Under the pieces are notes generated by a model. That model worked only from the letters and a program-made list of their open reading frames with translations. It made no database searches and was not told the origin of the DNA. 64,000 nt of DNA from Nosema muscidifuracis (Eukaryota; Microsporidia; Nosematidae), in NCBI GenBank assembly GCA_028335825.1, contig JAIOKI010000003.1, forward strand, positions 248,001 to 312,000. The letters are read 5' to 3'. Shown here piece after piece: positions 1 through 10,999 of this stretch. The position numbers and the translations under genes were made by a program. The stretch's first letter is position 1. Every line of letters starts with the position of its first letter.

Positions 1-149
1 TTAAGAAAAGGTCGGTTTTGATTTTATAGAACTATATGAATATAAACATGATATAACTGCAATAAATTATTCTAGACAATATGAATTTGTGCTAGTTTTA
101 AAGATGAAAAAACTAGGAATATCGTTAATTTAGAACTAAAATTAAAACT

Positions 150-700
150 CTGTTAAGCGACTCTGCAAAGGAAAATAATATTAGTGAAGTAGTTGATTAA
201 TGTAAAAAACGAAATTATTGAACATATGATTTCTCTTGATTACTATAGATCTAATGGTAGGATAGAAAGATTCAACTGAACAATTTTGGAAAACTTAACA
301 AGCAAAATAAAAATTGACATCAAATGAAAGACTATTAAATATAATAACAGTATAAATAATGTACGCTTGCCAGTATAGACATAACACCTAAAGAAGCAAG
401 AGAGGAAAGGAATAAAACTAAAATAAAAAACTATACAAATTAATAATGGTTTTAAGTATAAGTAAACAAGTATAAAGCTGAAAGATCAATACTCTATAAG
501 ATGGGTGGCATAATATTGATAAAGAATGAAATACATAAATACAAAAGTTAGCCATTTATAAAAGGTTTGGAAGCATAGCAAAAGTTGTAGGCAAACATAT
601 ATTAAATTATAATGGATAATGGAATAATTATAAAATGACATGGTAATAAACTTATAGTAAGGATAAGTAAAGTTTATTAATTTAGAGATGATATGATACG
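150..700 (+). mobile_element. Ty3/Gypsy retroelement fossil, 3' part of pol (integrase end)
   Basis: Conceptual translation of the + strand shows the end of an integrase core (a 'SNGRIERFN'-like box near 250-280, typical of the segment with the catalytic Glu) followed by a basic C-terminal tail with a 'KYKSQPFIKG'-like patch. The order matches the 3' end of a Ty3/Gypsy pol gene. It is a fossil, broken many times, with no recognisable terminal repeats; its 5' part lies outside the window or is gone. Family assignment rests on motif order, not on a database search. Confidence 0.5.
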
Positions 701-2900
701 AATAAATAATGATAAATAATCCCTAACTTATAAACCAAAGCAATACTTGAGTTATAATAGCTACATTAAAATCTAATTTTTATTTCTCTGAAATTTACAT
801 TTTTATGTTAATTGAGCAAAAACTTTCTACAGATATAAATTTTCAGATTTCTTGAAATTAGAACTTTTCTACAGGACAAAAATTATGAATTCAAATTCTT
901 TTATGCATCACTAAGTTTCGGATATCATAAAAATCTTACTGTCTGAGAAGACCAAAAGAGATAAAATCAGCAATTTTTATTAAGGGAGCTGAATAGGTAG
1001 TATACAGTACCTACTTAAATAAATTACCAAATAAAGTAGTTTATTCATTCATTATAAGAAACTTACTAACATAAAAAGTGGTTTTTTATGAGTTTCATGA
1101 ATCCTTTTAGAATTCTTTCGATAATTGGTTAATGTTAAAAAGAACAGGTCGAACAAATATGATTTAATACAAAGAGATATGTTCAGAGAAATCGGATGAT
1201 AAATAACTTCATTAACTAAGTCAGGATGTATTTATTTTATGAACTCAATACATAATATTAAAAAGTTTTTCGTTATTGTCAAAATATTTTGTTAAGAAAT
1301 TAAGTGCCACATAGTTACTGGCTAGACATCTCAATCATTTACAATAAAATATAATCAAGGAATTATAGTTGTAGAATTTCCGAAATTTATACTATCGACT
1401 TTTGGTACTAGAATGCAAATATAACCTGATCTATATTAGATTTACATCACGTTACTTAACCAGAATTCAAAATTTATCATTAATTAAAGATAAAGAATCA
1501 AGATAAATAATAATTAAAAAATATCTAAATTTTAAATATCTTGAAATCATTATTCAAGACATAAAATAGATAAAAATGAATTTAGTCGATCGTATAAACA
1601 ACAAAAGGAACTAAAACATTTGAAAAAATGAAAACTATAACAAATAGAAGAATTACTCCAGAAGCACGAAGATATGCCCAAAGATCAATTGAATCAAAAT
1701 TATTTAAGCAAAAGCGCTAAACATGGAATAGATATATTATTTTCGAGCCTTATAGTTTGCAAATACAGTAGAATACTAATACAATATGAAATGGTTATTT
1801 ATGAAATGATAAGAAATCAATACAAGACAAAAACAAATAAAGCACTCGTCGTAAATTAGTATTATCAAATCTGGTTCTGGTCTGTTCGGGTTCAAAATAA
1901 TAACAAGTTTACATGTTATTTCAATCAATTTTAATGCTTTATGAGTTTTCTGCATTTTATTGTAGTTTATATACTTTTGAAGAATAAAGGTTGATCGATT
2001 TTTATTAATAAAATCCTAAAATTTCAATATAGCGATAAAACTTTATTTGTATTAAAAGATAATTCATGAGATGTGTCAACACATAAGCCTACATTAGTTT
2101 TTAGATTACTAAATTCATCAGTTAATTTTTATTATTATGTTTTATTTAATTATTCTAAACATTATCTTGACAAATTCGACATGTAAAATATTATTTAACT
2201 TACAGCAAATTTTATATTTTGTATTTTAAATTTTCATTTATTAATAGTTTTGACACCGATTAATTAATGAAGACGTTTTTTAAAAATAACTCAATAAAAG
2301 ATTACTACGGTCAAAAATATTACAACATAAGACTTACTTATACACTCCATCTGATACAGTATGATATTTTTAAATTGATTTATCAACTAAAAATTTCCAT
2401 TTTTGTTAATTAATGAAATGTGATCTTAAATCTTTTATGATAGATATCTTTTAACATTTATTATATGATGAGAGCTTCCTCTTCTGCATAACTAATATTA
2501 TGTATTTTGTATGTTTAAAGTATGCTCTTTCTAACGCTTTTTATTTTATTTATACTTTATTACTAGATCCTTTTTTTAAAAAATACGATATCATTAATGA
2601 CTCAACAATTTTCTGAAATCAAGTTATGCATATATAATAACATTCATTTTAATGATAAGGTGATATCGATCAATTAAAAGAGGTATCTAAAATGAAACAA
2701 TTTATTATAAAGTAATTCATAAAGCTGTTGGATACTAGAATAAAATACATGATATATCAAACATACTTCATATAGACAACCATAGAATTGTGTAGATAAG
2801 TAAATAATTAATCATATTATACAATATTACATAATTTGTATATATTGACATTTTTGACTATAAAATACAATTATTTTGATAAAATGAAAAAATAAATAAT
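701..2900. other. Gene-free AT-rich stretch
   Basis: No convincing host gene is seen. The only ATG-started reading frame of note (1674-1859, 61 codons, basic) has no start signal and no recognisable motif. The adenine-rich + strand suggests further eroded element sequence continuing from the fossil to the left. No tRNA, repeat array or CCC start motif was found. Confidence 0.4.
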
Positions 2901-3227
2901 TTATTTAGTTTGTTTAAAAAGTTCAGCTACAAAAGAATATGAAAAAAAATTACTCACCTCAATCAAATTACTATTTGTTTTTTTTTTATTTTGAAAAATA
3001 TTCTGAATATTTGTGATATTTTTCATTAAGATAGAATTTTTATTTATTAGACCTGTGTGTTCATCATATACTTCATTTTTCAAAATTCTTTCCTTAATTC
3101 TAGAAAATACTAATTTAATATATTTCTCAAGTCTTTGAAGATCATTTTCTCTTTTATTTGCATAATATTTTATAATAGAAATTGAAAATAAAGACTTTGG
3201 GGATATTTTTATAGTTTGGAATTCCAT
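2901..3227 (-). CDS. Hypothetical 108-residue protein with CCC start signal
   Basis: An uninterrupted 108-codon frame starts at ATG 3227. Immediately upstream on the coding strand is TTTTACCCTCCGAA then ATG, the same C-run/start layout seen at well identified genes further right (SMC5, Ubc4, Derlin). That makes this the best supported host gene in the left third of the window. The product is basic and helix-rich (residues 25-60 Lys/Arg/Glu-rich), with no membrane segment and no family I recognise. A GT...AG pair inside the last 60 bases (GTGAGT to TTTTGTAG, 31 nt) resembles a very short microsporidian intron, but splicing would change the C-terminus without obvious benefit, so the unspliced form is preferred. 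It is isolated among fossils and could be lineage-specific. Confidence 0.5.
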   Translation of the reverse strand: MEFQTIKISPKSLFSISIIKYYANKRENDLQRLEKYIKLVFSRIKERILKNEVYDEHTGLINKNSILMKNITNIQNIFQNKKKTNSNLIEVSNFFSYSFVAELFKQTK

Positions 3228-3240
3228 TTCGGAGGGTAAA
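3228..3240 (-). promoter_or_regulatory. CCC-type start-proximal signal
   Basis: On the minus strand the bases before the ATG at 3227 read TTTTACCCTCCGAA. A C-run 3-12 bases before the start is the recurrent start-proximal signal in this window and is known in microsporidia as a mark of transcription or translation start. Here it singles out a gene in otherwise decayed sequence. Confidence 0.5.
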
Positions 3241-3426
3241 ACAAAACTATAAATTTGTAAGAAAATATAACTAGAACTTTTAGCGACTAAAAGAAAAAAT
3301 AGTTACATATAAAAATATTATTCTTTAATTTACATTTAAAATAATTAAACTCTTTCAAAAATATAATTGATATAATTCAATAGACTTTGTAATTACATAA
3401 TCTAGGTAAATTCATTAAATTGTTAC

Positions 3427-3783
3427 TTAGGAAGAATGTTGTAATATTTCAAATAAATCCATGTTTGATAAATTCCATTTCAAAAACTCAAAAGTTTTGT
3501 GATTTATAAGCTCTCTAATTATCAAAAGAAAAATGATATATACTTACAAAGCTTTTGATGTTTTTATTTTGATTAAAAGAAAAATATGACCATAGAGACT
3601 TTTGACACAAATTAAAATATCTAATATATATAAAAAAAGTGGAATATTATGAATGGAAAAATATTCTAATATTACTAAAATCAATAATTCAAAATACGTT
3701 ATAAAAATTTCGATAAATGTTTGGTAAGTTATATTAATTAAAATAAAAGACACTATGGATGAAGCTACAAAAGCATGAAACAA
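3427..3783 (-). CDS. Possible hydrophobic protein ORF with a candidate 33-nt intron
   Basis: A 79-codon open frame (3783-3544) encodes a very hydrophobic product with perhaps two or three membrane segments, but it has no in-frame ATG. At its stop the sequence reads GTAAGT, a typical microsporidian 5' splice site, and 33 bases on (3515-3547) comes an AATTAG acceptor. Removing this segment lets the frame run 29 more codons to a stop at 3427-3429. That fits a tiny intron, but the missing start codon means this may be a decayed gene or chance. There is no recognisable family. It lies upstream of the 2901-3227 gene on the same strand. Confidence 0.25.
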
Positions 3784-5619
3784 CGCCGAGTATTATAAGT
3801 TACAATTAATGTCTAGAAACTAAACTATTGTGATGAAAAAAACAATATCTATTTAAATATCGATACAATTAACAGAAGAAAGTGAATTTAGTCAATTGAA
3901 ATTTAGGATTCAAAAAAAGAAATCTTTATATTACACTTTAGCTATACTAAAAATCAGAATTCAGGAATTTAAATTTTGTAAAAAATTATTTATACATATA
4001 CGAAAGGTTAAAAATAGTTAAAACATTTACACTTTTTATAACAAGACACTCAAAATATATAAGATTAATTTATTTATAAATAAGATTTTTCAAAATTTTC
4101 ATCAGTTTTATTTTTTTATTTCCAATGTACAATATATTTACAGTAGATTTTATAAAAAATTGATACCAAATAAATTACTATTGTAGCTATAAACTATATC
4201 AAACAAAAATTATCTATGATATTTATGCTTATGAGTTTAATAAAAAAAATAAAATATAAACAAGATTATCTTTAGATGCAAAGCAATTACAAAATATACT
4301 TGTATTCTACAATGGTAACTTATCTGGCGATTATGAAGCATACTTATATAATCATACACTTTTTAAAAAAACAAATATGTGTTAGTAGAGAGAGTTTTAC
4401 GTATTCGATAAAACTAAGGATATAACTCATAATATATTGAAGATTTGACATTGCTTGTTAATTTTTATCGTCTTAATGAATGTAAGCTTTTTTATAGAAA
4501 TACATTTGTTTACATCTACATTCTATTGTCATTAAGAATTCTTTTTATATTATATTTTTAAACAGACTTTGACTATTTTTAAAAATTACTACCGGCATTT
4601 TGTCTTTTATTCTTTTAATGTTACTCTTATCAAATTAAAAATAGAATCTCTAACTTAATTAATTAGAAAAATAATATTTATACCTCTATTGATTTCACAA
4701 ACAATATCTGTAAACATTTAACTCGTCGTATACTTATTCAAAATGTCAAAGTATTAATAATTGTATTATTTTTGATAGAGCTAGAATTTATAATATATTT
4801 TGTAATATACATATTCTTTTATAACTTCACTCGTATCTATTTATAGAAATTCATCTTCACAAATTTCGCAGCATTGAAGTTACAAATAAATTTATGCTCT
4901 ATGAAAGTACAATAGATCTCTATTATACTGTGTAAGAGAAAAGTCTCAACTATATATCGAGATTATCTCTTCCAGTTAAGAAGTGCTAGAATAGATAATT
5001 AGATCTAAAATATTTAATGATATATAGCGTTAATACGAGAAGAAAAGACAAAAATTTAAGTCCCAAAAATTTTGTTCTGCAGAATATTTTTAATATATTT
5101 TAATTATTATTGACTTTTAAATATAAATATCGTGAAACAAAAACATTGAAATGTATCTGAGTTTATTAAAGCGTAAAATAGCCAGATTGCATACTTATTT
5201 AATTATTTATAAAACAAATTCATCATCTATTATCTTGCATTTCAAAGACTCGGAAATTTTTGAGTCCTTTGCAAAGCACACATCTACTGTTAAAAGGCTT
5301 TATTGCAATTGATCACAAGTACCTTTAAATGTATAAATAATATGTAAATTTTTATTTGAATACTACGTTTTCTCAAATATATAACATTCTAATGATAATA
5401 AAACTTTTAACAAAGAATGTATCTTTCTATTTTATTTGTTCTACCAATAATTCACTCGTCTGAAGATTAAATTTGCAAAAATTTGAAAATAGAAGTAGAA
5501 ACAAATAAGAGAAATTATTTGTGTAACCATCAGTTGTTTCTTATGGACTTTTAAAATACTTTTTTCGTGTTATAGATGTTCTAAAAATATGATAATGAGA
5601 AAGATATCTTTAAGATTAC
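3784..5619. other. Gene-free AT-rich stretch
   Basis: No frame of convincing length, no C-run start signal and no element motif was recognised on either strand. There are only low-complexity A/T runs. Confidence 0.4.
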
Positions 5620-8190
5620 AGTAACGAAGATAAATAAAATAAGTTTGCTATCAATATAGAGAATATGAAAAGATAAAAAAAGATTTTTAAAGCAAATGAA
5701 GAACATAAATACATAATAAGCATATAGAACTAATTAAGCAACAGACAGAAAAATACTCTGAATATGTTGAATCAATATTAAATATAATCATTCAGCGAGA
5801 CAGTCTTAATATTATAAATTTAATAACAGTTGTTAAGAACTAATTAGACTAATTCATCATTGTGATAAATTAAGATCAATATGTGAAACAATAGATAAGA
5901 ATCTTTCGAAAAACGAATGTTTGATTAAGTTTCTTTTTTAACAACAACATCCATTAATAAAACTAATTATTTATCATAAAATACTACTTTAAAATCTAAA
6001 AATGGAAACAAATAAGTACATTTAGAAATATAAATCGTTGTATAATTTTTACACCTTCATTATGTAAAACATAAATGCGATGCCGAATCAGGACTTAATA
6101 AGTATTTACGGAGGTCCAGAGGGCAAGATGTAAGAAAAGTTAAATAAAATGCATAGATTAGAGTTGTAAATGTTGATTTTAGGAAGATTGTTAAAGGAAA
6201 TATGGCATTGTAAGAGGTAGATGTGGAGCTGTTTTATGCATAAAGAAAGTGAGGAAAAAAATTACTATAATATAGAGAAATCAAAAATAATAACACCTGA
6301 TGGTATTAAAGTAGTTTGAAAGAGTCAGAAAATTTACCAGACATTGATGAAAGAAACGAAAGATAAAAAAAGAGTAATGCATAAATCTAAAGGTAGTTAA
6401 AAGCAATAAGTAATTTTATTGTGTTTAATGATCTAGTGAAAAAGATCTTCACGAGTTAACTATCACGAGAAAGATATAAAAGTATTTGATGTTGTGGATT
6501 ATAAGGAAGTCATTTATCACACATAAAATAGTTTTGAGTTCATGATGATGGAATATAAGAATTTCATACACTTACTACAAAAAATAATGAATAAGATTTT
6601 TGAAGATCTACAAGATAATGGTATTGATGTCTATATAAACGACGAGTTATTCATGCGAGTTGTAAGATAAAACATGATTAATTAGTTATAGAAGTTTTAA
6701 AAAATAAAATAAAGTTGAACTGTTTAAGATACAATTATCATGAAAGAAGTGAAATTGTTGTAGTTCCACAAAAGGAAAAAATGAGAGCAGATAAGAATAA
6801 TAAAAATTAAGATTTTGGTATTTTGAGCTAAAAAGTTTGACAGAATAAAGAAAATTCTTAGCTATTATAGAACGTTTTAAAAATTTATTTAAAGATTTTG
6901 CATGTTTAACGTTGGAATTGATAGAAAGTTCAAATATTTAAGATAAAATAAGTTTTGATGAAATTAAGACTACCTTACTATGAAAAAGAATTTATATTTA
7001 GAAAAATTGCGAGTAATTTTAGCATAAAAGAAGTGTTGCTTCTAAGAATAAAAATGAAGTTTTTTTTATGTACAATATGTATTTAAGAAGTTGAAATTCA
7101 CAGAAGTACGTTATGGAATATCAGAAAAGGAAATGTTAGCAGTATATTAGGGTTTGGAATGTTTGATTTTAAGTTGACGAAGAGAGATATTTAAGTAGAG
7201 ACTGATTACACAGCATTAGTAGAAATAAGAAACAAGTTTAATTTAATAACAAAAAAATAAATATATTGTCGATAAGATAGAAAGTATGATTTCACTATTA
7301 AATTTAAAAAATAGGATAAGATGGTGCATTCTATTCTCTTAGCAGAATTTAGATGTAGAGGATGTTAAACAGGCTAGAATCAAGTATATAAGTATAAAGT
7401 AGATTGAGAAAAGTACAAAGCACATGTTAAGGAGAAAGAAGAAAAATATATTGGGAATTTTATTCGGGAAGAAATGTCATAATGCCTGTAAAGAATTGAT
7501 AAAAATATTATTTAGGAATAAAGAAATGCGTTAAGTGTCAAATACATTAAAGAAAAAGGTACCAATGATGTGGGTTTGTATATAATACAATATATCTAGA
7601 GAGAGCAGAATATAATTTATTGAATTTAGAAATCAAAAAAGTCTTAGTAGTTATTTACTACCATGCAAAAAGAATATGGACTTAATTTCAGAAAATAAAT
7701 TCGAAACCAATAGTAAATTGTTTAAAGCAAATGTGTAACGAAGGAAAAGGCTAGAAGAAATTGTTTTGTGGAGAATTGGAGCTAAAGCATATGAAAATAA
7801 ATATAGAAGTACATCATATCAATGACTGAGCAGATAACATAATGAAATTTAAGAAGAAGTTATTATGCGAAAATTAAATATGTACTTCAATAGAAGCAGG
7901 AAAAGATAAAACATAAAAGTTGATATTGTAAAATAGCTATTTAGGAGAGTATAATAAAAAATTTTAAATTTAAGATGAAGATTTTTTTAAAGAAAAAACT
8001 AGTCTTGGTGTAATAAACAATAAAAAGGAGAGGTTTTTTTATTTAGTTAAAATAATAAGAAAATAAGGTGGTGATGCATTTGAAGTTGAACTTTGTAATG
8101 GAAGACTAGAAAAAAAGAGACTTTATTACATAAAAGTGTGCCGGAAGCTATTAAAAGTATAGGATAATTGTCTTGGGTTGAATTTTTATA
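5620..8190 (+). mobile_element. Ty3/Gypsy retroelement fossil with gag-like, RT, RNase H and possible integrase-tail parts
   Basis: The + strand carries in order a lysine-rich gag-like region (about 5.6-6.1 kb), a reverse transcriptase palm with a YxDD-like box near 6630, and an RNase H segment (about 7.05-7.25 kb). A basic region reaching 8.16 kb could be the end of integrase. This is the standard Ty3/Gypsy order. The element is old: it is broken dozens of times and lacks clear terminal repeats. An adenine-rich sense strand marks its extent. A MULE fragment begins about 450 bases downstream. Confidence 0.6.
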
Positions 8191-8639
8191 TATCTATATA
8201 ATTTTTACTCACTATTATTAGAAATAATGACATAAATTATTAGTTAAAAAATTCAAAAATTTGCTTTTTTCATAACTATAATCTTTTCTAATGTTTTGTT
8301 GAAAATAATTTAATATTGATAATTTTTATCGAACAGATTGATCAGATTTCTCTTTAAATTGTTTATTGATAAATTTTTATTTCGCATATACATGTTAAAT
8401 TCATTAAGATAAAATAAAATCTCATTATTCAATATTTTTAATATATAAATAAGTTTATTTGTGCTATAAACGTGTTTCGTCGACACCTTACCTTTATTTA
8501 TATTAATTAATTTTGAAGTTATTTGATAAATGACTCTATTATATCACTACATGAAAGCTTATTTTATAGTTAGCCTAGCTTTTTTAATTATTTCAATTTC
8601 CAAAATAATCTAAATTTTATATTAAAACATGACATTAAG

Positions 8640-9560
8640 GAAAATTAAAAAACTTGAAACTCATTTAAATCTCCAAACCGGTATTTCTCAAAACGCCCAT
8701 CATTTTTTGAAAGAAATTATCCCTATATTATGAATTTCTTATGGATAAACGGACAGAAATGAAATCAGGTCTTAGTTATAGAAAATTTTATCGTATAGAC
8801 ACAAGGGCAAAATACCAATGGAAAAATCCATTGAGAACGCTCCAATGCAAATTATAATGCAAATGTCTTTTTAACATATATTAACATGGAGAAAAGATGA
8901 TTGTTACTTGTTACATAGATACTTTATAAATATTTATACGGATGAGACTTTTAAATTTTCTTCAAGTAGTTTCTATCCAGCATATATTATACATAGAAAT
9001 TCCAATAGACAAAGTTTTTCTGATCTATTGTTTTCTCTCAAATGAAACCTATGTTAATATCCTTGGTCTAATTAAGATTTCTTTGGCAAATTTGTTGGTA
9101 GATTGTGAAATTATATTATTGATTTTATAAAGACTATATGGAGATATGTTCAAGGTTTGCAGCTTGTCTCATTATATAATCAAAGTAAATATTTTGTAGA
9201 CTTGTTACAAATAATCATTGCTTTATCTCTAGTTATAATTGATTACATTGATGAAGATTGGAATTACATGGGAAATTTTTAAGAAAAAAGTAGAAACCAT
9301 ATTAATTTATATAAAGGAAAAATTTAGTTTATTGTTTAGTAGACAAATATGGTCTCACTATGGCACTCTTTAAGGTAAAAAAAACTAATAAAATTTAAAT
9401 ATTAAATGGAGTATAAATATATAGGGTTCTATTAGAAAATCCTGAAAAACAAATAAATAAAACTATGTTGATTAGAGAAGAGAAATTGGAAGTTTTATCT
9501 TTTTTTTAATGAACTTCTAATTACTTTAAAGAACCTTTTGTGGGATGGGAGAAGCAATTA
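8640..9560 (+). mobile_element. MULE (Mutator-like) DNA transposon remnant, copy 1
   Basis: This is the longest copy of a four-member family. The left part (8640-8880) matches 22085-22290 and conceptually encodes an N-terminal FLYWCH-like zinc-finger segment ('NGKIH' box). The right part (about 9000-9560) matches the remnants at 26.5 and 37.5 kb and corresponds to the C-terminal half of a MULE transposase: 'IWR-VQ' helix, 'PIDEDWNYMGN'-like block, then the region following the last catalytic residue. It is broken by many stops and frameshifts, so it is non-autonomous and old. No terminal inverted repeats could be defined by eye. The 62-codon frame at 8942-9130 lies inside it in a shifted frame and is not a gene. 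Confidence 0.5.
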
Positions 9561-10352
9561 AATTAGATTTTTAAATATTTTTATTCTTTTTTGACGTTTC
9601 GAGATACAACCTCCTAACTATCTAGTAAAAATATAGCGTCTGTATTATGAAACATCTTTATGTCTTGTATTGAAGGAAATTTGTTGTGCTTTAAAAAACT
9701 CAAATACACTATTAATATTCTTTTGTATTTATCTGATTCCTGGTATTTACATTTATTATTTAGCAGTCTATTTCATTTTTTAAACTTTCTTAAAGCAGAA
9801 CTTTTTGCCAGGCTTGATCAATTTAGACATAAATTGGTTAATGAGTACGACGGCTAGCATGAACCCTTCTATTAATTCTTTAATTCATTCCGTGAAGGTC
9901 TACCTCTGGCGACAAAAATATTTATAACTCTCAAAATAAAATAGATCTAATTCTAATAACTAAATATTTTGACTTTTGTTTTTTATGTAAAAACGTAGGT
10001 CGTTTATATTAAAAACATTGTGATGATATTTATATATCACACTTATCAAGTATGACTTTAGCAAAAGCATGAATAAATATGATTTTTTTAATACATCAAA
10101 TATTAATAAAATATTACTTAACAAAGTCACAATATGACAAAGTCGAATTAAGTGCAAAATCATATTATGTCTAATAATGCTATCAGAAGGAAAATTTGGG
10201 CCGTTGAATTTAATTAATTTTTTAATCAATTTGGAAAAGTTTGTGTGTAAAAAATAAAGAATAGAAATGAAAGAATAACACTTATTATTAAATGTCTAAT
10301 TTTTTAGAAAGTCGGGGAACTTAATTTTATTAAAAACAATAAATTTAGTCAT
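9561..10352. other. Sequence right of MULE copy 1, no clear gene
   Basis: This stretch holds two short frames: 9660-9857 on the + strand, and 9960-10229 on the minus strand, whose full length has no ATG. Neither has motifs or a start signal. A 'MNPS' patch near 9857 resembles one in the MULE copy at 27.17 kb, so the left part may be the eroded 3' end of the MULE. Confidence 0.35.
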
Positions 10353-10754
10353 ATGTATCAACTTATTAAGCAAAATTCTTATGAATCAGAAAATAAATTT
10401 AGTATTCTCGGTGTTTATTTTTCAAAAGAAGAAGCTTATTGTTATAAATCAAAATATGCAATTTTTAATAGAAAACTAAACACAATGGTGACCCCGAAAA
10501 AACTCAAAATATTTAATAAAAAAATTTCAAAGCATGAGCAAATAGTACTTGAGAATATAATAAAAAAGACTTATTTTAAAGAAATATATTTATTCAGATA
10601 TATAAAATCACTCCAAAATTATTTTCATTTTAATCTAATAATCAAAAACCTATTAATTTTACTTAAACAATGGAATAGTATCTGTAGAATTTTATGCACA
10701 TTTCGAATTCAAGAAAATAAATCATCATTGAATTTTCTAGAAATTTTAAAATGA
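10353..10754 (+). CDS. Hypothetical basic 133-residue protein
   Basis: ATG 10353 opens a 133-codon frame. In sequence this AT-rich, where stops are frequent, an uninterrupted frame of this length is unlikely by chance and it is not an antisense shadow of anything recognised. The product is strongly basic. Residues 90-110 are fairly hydrophobic but probably amphipathic, and I recognise no family. A G-run (GGGG) lies about 35 bases upstream, farther than usual for the start signal. Flanks are decayed MULE and retroelement sequence, so it may be a lineage-specific host gene or a relatively fresh element-encoded ORF. Confidence 0.4.
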   Translation: MYQLIKQNSYESENKFSILGVYFSKEEAYCYKSKYAIFNRKLNTMVTPKKLKIFNKKISKHEQIVLENIIKKTYFKEIYLFRYIKSLQNYFHFNLIIKNLLILLKQWNSICRILCTFRIQENKSSLNFLEILK

Positions 10755-10999
10755 AACAAGAAAACTAAGTTTTATTTAGTAGAAAAAACTATAAGACGAC
10801 CAATATCTAAAAAACTTGAAAAAGTTACACATATTAGTGAAAATCTTTATTAAAATTAAATTTTAAAATTTATTTTGATAATTGTACAGTTCCCAAAAAT
10901 ATAACACATTAAAATATCATAAAATATCTAGTATTTTTATTTAGCTTAAAAGGTGTAAGAATTATTTGAATACACAACATCCTTACCCTCCGATGGTAA

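Noticed and set aside
9960-10229. 89-codon minus-strand frame
   Set aside because: It opens with TTG, not ATG; there is no motif or start signal, and the flanks are element-derived.
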